DNA of 64,000 nt. Origin: Sphingomonas sp. 8AM. GTDB taxonomy: Bacteria; Pseudomonadota; Alphaproteobacteria; Sphingomonadales; Sphingomonadaceae. The stretch's first letter is position 1; every line of letters starts with the position of its first letter. Location: assembly GCF_902506455.1 (NCBI RefSeq), contig NZ_LR733844.1, forward strand, positions 3,597,092 to 3,661,091, in the 5' to 3' direction. Below the pieces are notes generated by a model. The model ran no database searches, had not been told where the DNA came from, and saw only the letters and a program-made list of their open reading frames with translations. The translations under genes were made by a program, and so were the position numbers. This document shows positions 57,745 to 64,000 of this stretch, piece after piece.

Positions 57745-57769
57745 TGTGACGGTCCCCCCCCTTAGAACG

Positions 57770-59158
57770 TCAGGCGGCGACGCGGGTGGCGAAATTGCCG
57801 GCGCGCGTGTCGAGATCGCCCAGCCGGCTGGCAAGCGACTCGAACCCGGATCCGAGCTGATCGATCTCGCTGGCGACCGCCTCGGTGTCGGCGCGGATCG
57901 TGGCGATGGTGTGCGACATCGAGTCGGCGGCGAGTGCGGTTTCGTCGACCGCGGCGGTGATCGCGGTGACGGTCTGCGCCTGCGATTCCATCGCGTACCG
58001 GATCCGCGTCGCCGAATCCTGTACCTCCGCCACGGTGTTGCGGATCGAGGCCGAGGTGTCGACGGTGACGCGCGTCGCGGCCTGGATCGCGGCGATCTTG
58101 GCAGCGATGTCGTCGGTGGCGCGGGCGGTCTGGTTGGCGAGGCTCTTCACCTCCTGCGCAACGACCGCGAACCCGCGACCGGCATCGCCGGCGCGGGCGG
58201 CCTCGATCGTGGCGTTGAGCGCGAGCAGATTGGTCTGACCGGCGATGTCGCGGATCAGGCCGAGGATCGACTCGATCGACTTGGCGTGATCGCTGAGCGC
58301 GCCCGAGACGGTGACCGCGTCACCGGCCTGCGAGGCCGCGCGGGTGGCGATGTCGGCGGCGACTTCGACCTCGGCGCGCGCATCCTCGATCGCGCGGATC
58401 AGCCCGGCGGCGGTGGAGGCGGCATCGCGCATCGCGACCGCGGATTGCTCGGCGGCGGCGGCGACCTCGCTGGTCTTGCCGAGCATCCCGCGCGCCGACG
58501 AGGACGCGACCGACGCCTGCGAGCGCAGGCTGTGCCCCTCGTGTGTGGTCGCCTCGACCGTGGCCGCGATCTCGTTACGGAAGTCGGCGGCGAGCTTGTC
58601 GCGCGCGCCTTGCGCGTTGTGCGTCGAATAGACCGCGTAGATCGCGACGGTGATCTCGCCCTCCAGCGCCGACAGCCGCATCAGCGTATCGATGAGCTGC
58701 GGCAGGCGCGGATCCTCGCGCGGCACGCTCGCCATCAGCACGCCCAGCGCGGCGCGATCACTGGCACTGATCATCGCCAGCAACGCCATCGGGGAAACCT
58801 TGGCCGCATAGGCCGAGGCGACCGACCGTTCGATCGACTCGACCCACGCACGCTCACGCGTGCGCAGGAAGCGGTTTTCGAGGAAGGCGACGCCCAGGTC
58901 GATCATCCGCGCCTCTTCGTAGGAGACGTGGTTGGCGGTGGTGCCGAAGCAGCGCTTCCAGTGCGACCAGTAAGCATCGGCGATCGCGCGCGCCTGCGGG
59001 CGCAGCGTTTCCCAGGCTTCGCGTGCAGCGCGCGTCAGCTCGCCGTCCAGATCGAACACGTCAAAACGTGCGTTGAGGTCCAGCGCGGCGGCGACGGATC
59101 CGATCGGTGGCAATTCGTTGGGCAACACCTGCTCCGTGCGATAGGGAAGGACCGGCAT
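57770..59158 (-). CDS. Soluble methyl-accepting chemotaxis-like protein (upstream paralogue)
   Basis: The 462-residue protein has the same layout as the gene downstream. The N-terminal all-helical sensor (about 25-190, with LDLNARFDVFDLDGELTRAA and YWSHWKRCFGTTANHVSYEE) looks like a protoglobin-type domain. It is followed by a linker and the signalling hairpin IAGQTNLLALNATIEAARAG. The two differ strongly in the sensor but hardly in the signalling domain. It lacks membrane helices. The 25-base gap between the pair indicates an operon, with this gene first. Confidence 0.85.
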   Translation of the reverse strand: MPVLPYRTEQVLPNELPPIGSVAAALDLNARFDVFDLDGELTRAAREAWETLRPQARAIADAYWSHWKRCFGTTANHVSYEEARMIDLGVAFLENRFLRTRERAWVESIERSVASAYAAKVSPMALLAMISASDRAALGVLMASVPREDPRLPQLIDTLMRLSALEGEITVAIYAVYSTHNAQGARDKLAADFRNEIAATVEATTHEGHSLRSQASVASSSARGMLGKTSEVAAAAEQSAVAMRDAASTAAGLIRAIEDARAEVEVAADIATRAASQAGDAVTVSGALSDHAKSIESILGLIRDIAGQTNLLALNATIEAARAGDAGRGFAVVAQEVKSLANQTARATDDIAAKIAAIQAATRVTVDTSASIRNTVAEVQDSATRIRYAMESQAQTVTAITAAVDETALAADSMSHTIATIRADTEAVASEIDQLGSGFESLASRLGDLDTRAGNFATRVAA

Positions 59159-59233
59159 CGGACTAGCGGCGATCCGTTAACAGCCGGTTAGGGAGCAACA
59201 GCGGTTTTGGCGGCGTCGATCCGGCCGCTGCGC

Positions 59234-59262
59234 TTGCATCACGCGAGCCGCGGACGCATAGA
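59234..59262 (+). promoter_or_regulatory. Weak candidate promoter for sdhCDA
   Basis: TTGCAT (59234-59239) and CATAGA (59257-59262) are 17 bases apart, 48 bases before the sdhC start. The -10 match is poor, so this is only a suggestion. Confidence 0.25.
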
Positions 59263-59309
59263 CCGCCGCAAACCCGCCAGCACCCGCCCATCATCAAGGA
59301 AATACGCGC

Positions 59310-59735
59310 TTGGCCTCGAAACCCGCCCGCCCGCGCAGCCCGCATCTGTTCAGCGGTCCCATGCAATTCCATTATCGCTGGAGCCCGGCGATGACGGTGT
59401 CGATCGTCCACCGGGTGACCGGGACGGGCATGGCGACCGTCGGGACGCTGCTGCTGGTGTGGTGGCTGGCCGCGATCGCGGCAGGCCCGGCGGCGTATGG
59501 CGTTTTCCTCGACGTCTTCACCACCTCGACCGGGGCGCTCAACATCCTCGGCTGGGTGGTCGGCGTCGCGCTGACGTGGTCGGTGTTCCAGCATATGATG
59601 AGTGGGATCCGCCATCTGGTCCTCGATACCGGCGCGGCGTTCGAGCTGAAGGTGAACCGCCGGCTGGCCGTGCTCACCTTCGTCGCTTCGGTCGTGCTGA
59701 CCGTGGCGTTCTGGCTTTTCCTGGGGATCAAGTAA
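59310..59735 (+). CDS. sdhC: Succinate dehydrogenase cytochrome b556 subunit
   Basis: The 141-residue membrane anchor of complex II has three helices and the family motifs RSPHLFSGPMQFHYRW, SIVHRVTGTGM (quinone site serine and arginine) and the heme-ligand segment SVFQHMMSGIRHLVLD. It begins at TTG 59310, supported by AAGGA about ten bases upstream. The stop overlaps the sdhD start by one base. With SdhD it binds heme b and ubiquinone in the inner membrane. Confidence 0.92.
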   Translation: MASKPARPRSPHLFSGPMQFHYRWSPAMTVSIVHRVTGTGMATVGTLLLVWWLAAIAAGPAAYGVFLDVFTTSTGALNILGWVVGVALTWSVFQHMMSGIRHLVLDTGAAFELKVNRRLAVLTFVASVVLTVAFWLFLGIK

Positions 59736-60112
59736 TGGGTACCGAGATCGGCCGCGTTCGCGGGCTGGGCAGCGCCGGGCATGGCGCGCAGCATTGGTGG
59801 CACCACAAGCTGACCGCGGGCAGCAACTTCCTGCTCCTCGTCTGGCTGCTGACGTCGATCGCGATGCTGCCTTCCTACGATCATGGCACGGTCCGGTTGT
59901 GGCTCCATTCGGCGTGGGTGGCGGTGCCGATGGTGCTGTTCATCGCCTCGGTCTTCTACCATTTCCGCCTCGGTCTGCAGATCGTGATCGAGGACTATGC
60001 CCATAAGGAAAGCCGTTTCGTGCTGACCGTGCTGGTGACCGTGTTCACCTTCGCCACCGCCGGCACCGCCATCTTCTCGATCCTCAAGGTCGCTTTCGGA
60101 GCCACCGCCTGA
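59735..60112 (+). CDS. sdhD: Succinate dehydrogenase hydrophobic membrane anchor subunit
   Basis: The 125-residue anchor has three helices, an N-terminal GSAGHGAQHWWHHKLTAGSN segment typical of alphaproteobacterial SdhD, and the second heme and quinone-site region FYHFRLGLQIVIEDYAH with the conserved histidine and DY pair. ATG 59735 overlaps the sdhC stop and its own stop overlaps sdhA (TGATG), so the three genes are translated as a unit. Confidence 0.92.
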   Translation: MGTEIGRVRGLGSAGHGAQHWWHHKLTAGSNFLLLVWLLTSIAMLPSYDHGTVRLWLHSAWVAVPMVLFIASVFYHFRLGLQIVIEDYAHKESRFVLTVLVTVFTFATAGTAIFSILKVAFGATA

Positions 60113-61917
60113 TGTCTGCCGACGCTTACAAGATCATCGACCACACCTATGACGCCGTTGTCGTGGGTGCGGGCGGCTCGGGGCTGCGCGCCACGATGGG
60201 TATCGCCGAGAGCGGCCTGAAGACCGCCTGCATCACCAAGGTTTTCCCGACCCGCTCGCACACCGTTGCGGCGCAGGGCGGGATCGCCGCCTCGCTCGGC
60301 AACAACTCGCCCGACCATTGGTCGTGGCACATGTTCGACACCGTCAAGGGTTCCGACTGGCTCGGCGACCAGGACGCGATCGAATATATGGTCCGCGAGG
60401 CGCCCGCCGCCGTCTACGAGCTGGAGCACGCCGGCGTGCCGTTCAGCCGCAACGACAATGGCACGATCTACCAGCGGCCGTTCGGCGGGCATATGCAGAA
60501 CATGGGCGAAGGTCCGCCGGTGCAGCGCACCTGCGCCGCCGCCGACCGGACCGGCCACGCCATGCTTCACGCGCTCTACCAGCAGAGCCTGAAGTATGAC
60601 GCCGACTTCTACGTCGAATATTTCGCGCTCGATCTCATCATGGAGAACGGCGCCTGCCGCGGGGTGATCGCGCTGTGCATGGAAGACGGCTCGATCCACC
60701 GCTTCCGCGCGCATTCGGTGGTGCTGGCAACCGGCGGCGGCGGGCGCGTCTACCAGTCGGCGACCTCGGCGCATACGTGCACCGGCGACGGCAATGGCAT
60801 GGCGTTGCGCGCCGGACTGGCGTTGCAGGACATGGAGTTCGTGCAGTTCCACCCGACCGGCATCTACGGCGCGGGCGTGCTCATCACCGAGGGCGCGCGC
60901 GGCGAGGGTGGGTATCTCACCAACTCCGAGGGCGAGCGCTTCATGGAGCGCTATGCCCCGTCCGCCAAGGACCTGGCGAGCCGTGACGTCGTCGCGCGCT
61001 CGATGGCGATGGAGATGCGCGAGGGCCGCGGCGTCGGCAAGGACAAGGACCATATCTTCCTCCACCTCGACCATATCGATCCCAAGGTGCTGCACGAGCG
61101 GCTGCCGGGGATCACCGAGACGGGGAAGATCTTCGCGGGCGTCGACCTGACGCGCCAGCCGCTGCCGGTGACCCCGACGGTCCATTACAATATGGGCGGC
61201 ATCCCCTGTAACTATCACGGTGAGGTCGTGCGCCTGAAGGACGGCGATCCGGACTCGGTGGTGCCGGGGCTGTTCGCGGTCGGGGAGGCAGCGTGCGTTT
61301 CGGTGCACGGCGCGAACCGGCTCGGCTCCAACTCGCTGATCGATCTGGTGGTCTTCGGGCGCGCGACCGGATTGCGGCTCAAGGACACGCTCAAGCCGAA
61401 CACGCCGCACAATCCGCTGCCCAAGGGCTCGGAAGAGCTGGCGCTCGGCCGGCTTGACCATTTCCGCCATGCGACGGGCGGCACGCCGACGGCCAAGCTG
61501 CGCGCCGAGATGCAGCGGACCATGCAGCGCCATTGCGCGGTGTTCCGCGACAGCGAATTGCTCGGCGAGGGTGTCACCAAGATCGAGACGATCTATCAGG
61601 GGATGAACGATGTCAGCGTTGCGGATCGCTCGCTGATCTGGAACACCGATCTGGTCGAGACGATGGAGCTGGACAATCTGATCGGCCAGGCGGTCGTGAC
61701 GATGAAGAGCGCCGACAATCGCAAGGAAAGTCGTGGTGCGCATATGCACGAGGACTTCCCCGAGCGCGATGACGCGAACTGGATGAAGCATACCATCACC
61801 ACCTTCGATGGCTGGGGCGGCAAGGGCGGTGCGACGCACATCGATTATCGCCCGGTGCACGATTATACGCTCACCGACGATATCGAGTATATCAAGCCGA
61901 AGAAGCGCGTTTACTAA
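60112..61917 (+). CDS. sdhA: Succinate dehydrogenase flavoprotein subunit
   Basis: The 601-residue catalytic subunit oxidises succinate to fumarate. FAD binds through VVVGAGGSGLRATMG near the N-terminus and covalently at the histidine in TRSHTVAAQGG. Active-site residues are in QRPFGGHMQN, FHPTGIYGAGVLITEGARGE (with the catalytic arginine nearby), HYNMGGIPCN and GANRLGSNSLIDL. Length and motifs are standard. sdhB, which normally follows, is not present downstream within the window. A strong hairpin closes the operon. Confidence 0.97.
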   Translation: MSADAYKIIDHTYDAVVVGAGGSGLRATMGIAESGLKTACITKVFPTRSHTVAAQGGIAASLGNNSPDHWSWHMFDTVKGSDWLGDQDAIEYMVREAPAAVYELEHAGVPFSRNDNGTIYQRPFGGHMQNMGEGPPVQRTCAAADRTGHAMLHALYQQSLKYDADFYVEYFALDLIMENGACRGVIALCMEDGSIHRFRAHSVVLATGGGGRVYQSATSAHTCTGDGNGMALRAGLALQDMEFVQFHPTGIYGAGVLITEGARGEGGYLTNSEGERFMERYAPSAKDLASRDVVARSMAMEMREGRGVGKDKDHIFLHLDHIDPKVLHERLPGITETGKIFAGVDLTRQPLPVTPTVHYNMGGIPCNYHGEVVRLKDGDPDSVVPGLFAVGEAACVSVHGANRLGSNSLIDLVVFGRATGLRLKDTLKPNTPHNPLPKGSEELALGRLDHFRHATGGTPTAKLRAEMQRTMQRHCAVFRDSELLGEGVTKIETIYQGMNDVSVADRSLIWNTDLVETMELDNLIGQAVVTMKSADNRKESRGAHMHEDFPERDDANWMKHTITTFDGWGGKGGATHIDYRPVHDYTLTDDIEYIKPKKRVY

Positions 61918-61928
61918 GCGCCGATCCT

Positions 61929-61958
61929 GGCCCCGGGCTTGATCCCGGGGCCACGTTT
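61929..61958 (+). terminator. Probable terminator of the sdhCDA operon
   Basis: GGCCCCGGG (61929-61937) and CCCGGGGCC (61944-61952) form a perfect nine-base stem with loop CTTGAT, followed by acgtttt. It lies 12 bases after the sdhA stop. It also resembles the dispersed cttgatcc repeats, so its origin may be a captured repeat. Confidence 0.65.
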
Positions 61959-62140
61959 TCTAGTGCGCGCGACACGAAGCGGGCCGCGGCTGAAATGCGC
62001 GGCGACAGCTGTGGTGAATGTACTACGGCTTTTGTCGTAGCGGAGAAAGAGCGTGTGCCGAATGTCACGCTCGGAATACCGCATTGCCGCGATGTAGGAC
62101 AGCGGCGGAACTCGCGCCGCGCTCGCGGCTTGAGCGCGGC

Positions 62141-62710
62141 ATGACCGATAACAACGCAAATTCGTATCCGCTGCTCGCGGTCCCGCACATCCAGCTTCAC
62201 GGCACCGTGGACGAGATGATGTACGCCAATTTCAAAGACCAGCTCGCCGCCGCGCCGGGCGACGGGCCGATCGTCGTCTCGATCACCACGCTTGGCGGCG
62301 ATCCCGAAATGGCGCGGGCGATGGGCGACTCAATCCGGCTGCTGCGCGAATATACCGGACGTGAGGCGCTGTTCCTCGGCAAGGTCGCGGTCTATTCGGC
62401 GGGCGCGACCTTCATGTCTGCCTTCCCGGTCGACAAAAGGTTTCTGACGCGCAACTCGCGGATCATGATCCACGAGCGGCTGATGAACTCGACCATCCAG
62501 CTTTCCGGACCGCTCAACACGCTGGCGCCGGTGCTCAAGGCCAAGCTGAACGAAATCGAGGATTCGATCCGTATCCAGGAAGAAGGCTTCGCCGATCTGG
62601 TGCGCGGCAGCAAGGTGACGCTCGACGAAATCAAGGAACGTGCGCCGAACAACTGGTACATCGAAGCGGCCGAGGCCCGCGAGCTGGGGCTGGTACTCGA
62701 CGTGATCTGA
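62141..62710 (+). CDS. ClpP-like serine protease (Clp-fold peptidase)
   Basis: The 189-residue protein has the ClpP fold. The strand-loop SITTLGGDPEMARAMGD gives the oxyanion region, Ser86 in VAVYSAGATFMSA the nucleophile, and His111 in IMIHERLMN the base. It lacks the classical ClpP N-terminal loops and the GQAS-type segment, so it is probably a specialised or ClpP-like peptidase rather than the housekeeping subunit. No ClpX or ClpA is near. ATG 62141 is chosen over an upstream frame with repeat-like content. The J-domain gene converges on it. Confidence 0.83.
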   Translation: MTDNNANSYPLLAVPHIQLHGTVDEMMYANFKDQLAAAPGDGPIVVSITTLGGDPEMARAMGDSIRLLREYTGREALFLGKVAVYSAGATFMSAFPVDKRFLTRNSRIMIHERLMNSTIQLSGPLNTLAPVLKAKLNEIEDSIRIQEEGFADLVRGSKVTLDEIKERAPNNWYIEAAEARELGLVLDVI

Positions 62711-62713
62711 CGC

Positions 62714-63310
62714 TCACGCGAAGGCCGGCGCACGGCGGAGCTGCTGATAGGCGGCAATGACCTTGCCGAGCGCCGCCTCGTGCGTGCGGTCGCCGCCGTT
62801 GCGGTCGGGATGATAACGGCGGACCAGCTCGGAATAACGTTTGCGCAGCGCGCTGCGGTCCGCATCCTGCGGCAATCCGAGCGTTTCGAGGCTGCGGCGG
62901 TCTTCGCCGGTCAGCGCGCGGCCGGGCGGGCGCGGCGCGGTACGCGCGTATTTCGCACCAATCGCCTCGAGCGGGTCGGCGAAGTCCGCCCAACGTGGAC
63001 CCTGATCGCCCATCCTCGTCCGCGAGAAGGCGCGCGTCTCGGCTTCCCAACCGGCCAACGGGCGCTGCGCCTGGTGGATTTCATCGGCAGTCATGCCGTC
63101 GAAGTAATTGTAGCCGGCGTTGAAGGCGCGGATATGGTCGAGGCAGAACCAGCGGAAGCGCGGCGGGCCGTCGTGCGCGCCGGCACCCTCCAGCGGCGGC
63201 GCGCGGAACTCGCCGGCCTCAGCGCAGCCGGGATGCGCGCAGGGCCTGTCCGAGTCCGCCACCCGGCCATGAAAACGCGTATGGGGTCGATCGTTTCGGG
63301 GCTTCACCAC
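62714..63310 (-). CDS. J-domain (DnaJ-type) co-chaperone protein
   Basis: The 198-residue protein carries a C-terminal J domain (about 138-195) with the essential HPD tripeptide in ELVRRYHPDRNGGDR, which stimulates DnaK ATPase. The N-terminal part has a CAHPGCAEAGEFRAP and WFCLDHIRAFN segment, probably a small metal-binding site, and NYFDGMTADEIHQAQ. A J domain at the C-terminus after this module is typical of a conserved alphaproteobacterial family. The GTG start at 63310 is uncertain. bolA is divergent. Confidence 0.88.
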   Translation of the reverse strand: MVKPRNDRPHTRFHGRVADSDRPCAHPGCAEAGEFRAPPLEGAGAHDGPPRFRWFCLDHIRAFNAGYNYFDGMTADEIHQAQRPLAGWEAETRAFSRTRMGDQGPRWADFADPLEAIGAKYARTAPRPPGRALTGEDRRSLETLGLPQDADRSALRKRYSELVRRYHPDRNGGDRTHEAALGKVIAAYQQLRRAPAFA

Positions 63311-63352
63311 TCACTCGTCGCTTGACGCTGAAAGGGCGCTATATGGGGTCGC

Positions 63353-63637
63353 ATGAACCACATCGCCACCGGCTCGATTGCCGCCGAGATCACCCAGCGG
63401 CTGACCGCCGCACTCGCCCCGACCCGGCTGGAGGTCATCAACGAAAGCGCGCAGCATCGCGGCCATCTCGGTGACGACGGGACCGGCGAGAGCCACTTCC
63501 GCGTCATCGTCGAGAGCGCGGCCTTCGCCGGTCAGTCGCGGGTCGCGCGACAGCGGCTGGTCAACCGGGCACTCGCTGATCTGCTCGCCGAGCGTATCCA
63601 TGCACTCGCGATCCAGACCACCGCGCCCGGCGAATGA
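63353..63637 (+). CDS. BolA family protein
   Basis: The 94-residue protein has the class II KH-like BolA fold, with ITQRLTAALAPTRLEVINES, the HRGH segment (residues about 35-38), ESHFRVIVES and RQRLVNRALADLLAERIHAL. BolA proteins bind monothiol glutaredoxins and [2Fe-2S] clusters through the conserved histidines, or act on transcription. No glutaredoxin gene is in view before the window ends. The divergent arrangement with the J-domain gene leaves 42 bases between them. Confidence 0.92.
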   Translation: MNHIATGSIAAEITQRLTAALAPTRLEVINESAQHRGHLGDDGTGESHFRVIVESAAFAGQSRVARQRLVNRALADLLAERIHALAIQTTAPGE

Positions 63638-63716
63638 CCCGCGCCCGGTGGTACCGGACGACCGTCAGGCGGTGCGGCGGCCAGCCCGCCGCCGCCACCG
63701 CCCGCTCACGCCCCGG

Positions 63717-64000
63717 TCAGTCCTTGAGCGCCGCCGGCACCGTGCCGCCGCTCTTCTCCAGCTCGCGCATCACCGCCTTGTGGAGCCAGATGTTCATCTC
63801 GGCCGAGCCGTCCTTCTCGCCGGTATAGCCGAGCTCGGTCGCCAGTTCCTTGCGGTTGGCGAGGCTGGAATCGAGGTCGAGCAGCTTCATCAGATCGACG
63901 ATCGACGTCCGCCAGTTGAGATCGGGGTTGCCCTTCTGCTGCGCGATGCCGGTCAGCACCGCCTCGACATCGACCGGGGCCTGCGCGGCCGGCGCGGGCG
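63717..64000 (-). CDS. DUF3597 domain-containing protein, C-terminal part (cut by window edge)
   Basis: The last 94 codons of a minus-strand gene run to the right edge. The visible part begins in an Ala/Pro-rich linker (APAAQAPVDVEAVL) and continues with LNWRTSIVDLMKLLDLDSSL, ELATELGYTG and SAEMNIWLHKAVMREL, the conserved DUF3597 region, which resembles a small helical peptidoglycan-binding-like fold. The true start lies outside the window. Between bolA and this gene a GC-rich hairpin (about 63670-63705) could end both transcripts. Function unknown. Confidence 0.85.
   Translation of the reverse strand, partial: PAPAAQAPVDVEAVLTGIAQQKGNPDLNWRTSIVDLMKLLDLDSSLANRKELATELGYTGEKDGSAEMNIWLHKAVMRELEKSGGTVPAALKD

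Noticed and set aside
59995..61860. Long minus-strand open frame opposite sdhA
   Set aside because: It is the shadow of sdhA, which has all catalytic motifs. Low-complexity composition, no start context.
1..64000. CRISPR arrays, tRNA or rRNA genes, insertion sequences, prophage
   Set aside because: No regularly spaced direct repeats, no cloverleaf-like sequences with CCA-type ends, and no transposase, integrase or phage structural motifs were seen on either strand.

Overview
The window is a 64 kb piece of a GC-rich alphaproteobacterial chromosome, most likely from Sphingomonas or a close relative. The assignment rests on gene content: a phoR-pstSCAB-phoU-phoB cluster of alphaproteobacterial type, an sdhCDA operon, DUF2794, DUF4169, DUF2332 and DUF3597 genes, an ornithine decarboxylase paired with a bacterial deoxyhypusine-synthase-like protein (homospermidine is the hallmark polyamine of Sphingomonas in the strict sense), OxyR beside AhpC/AhpD, and many short palindromic intergenic repeats. 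It reads as ordinary core chromosome. I see no prophage, insertion sequence, CRISPR array, tRNA or rRNA.

Layout. 1-4.6 kb: nitronate monooxygenase (cut by the edge), gamma carbonic anhydrase, an LplT-like transporter, pgsA, moaD-moaE and a TonB-like protein. 4.8-7.2 kb: divergent oxyR and ahpC-ahpD peroxide defence. 7.2-11.8 kb: TauE/SafE exporter, cysE, DUF2794, a membrane protein, a dehydrogenase and a small secreted protein. 11.9-19.0 kb: the complete phosphate sensing and uptake cluster, all on the minus strand. 19.1-23.3 kb: VanZ-like protein, gph, and glmU-glmS for UDP-GlcNAc supply. 23.3-31 kb: accessory block with a flavin monooxygenase, TonB-dependent receptor, esterase, LacI regulator and a degenerate asparagine-synthetase homologue. 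31-35.3 kb: MAPEG protein, the polyamine pair, and a divergent threonine dehydratase. 35.3-35.8 kb: a DUF559 nuclease gene bracketed by inverted repeats. 35.8-42.1 kb: hydrolase, two tandem cysteine desulfurases with a ferredoxin, SRP RNA, dnaX and ybaB. 42.3-47.2 kb: DNA methyltransferase with a nuclease-like tail, H+-pyrophosphatase, thiL. 47.2-52.2 kb: repeat-rich spacer, DUF2332, hisG-hisD, DUF892, nusB. 52.2-59.2 kb: pirin, small membrane proteins, prmA, SDR, and two tandem soluble chemoreceptor-like proteins. 59.3-64 kb: sdhCDA, a ClpP-like protease, a J-domain protein, bolA and a DUF3597 gene cut by the edge.

The observations I would look at first are the DUF559 gene within an inverted-repeat pair, the asparagine-synthetase homologue that appears to have lost its catalytic motifs, a hairpin that seems to serve both as terminator and as Shine-Dalgarno mask before the MAPEG gene, and the ODC/DHS-like operon with a palindromic candidate operator. 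All functional statements come from reading motifs and gene order; no database search was run.
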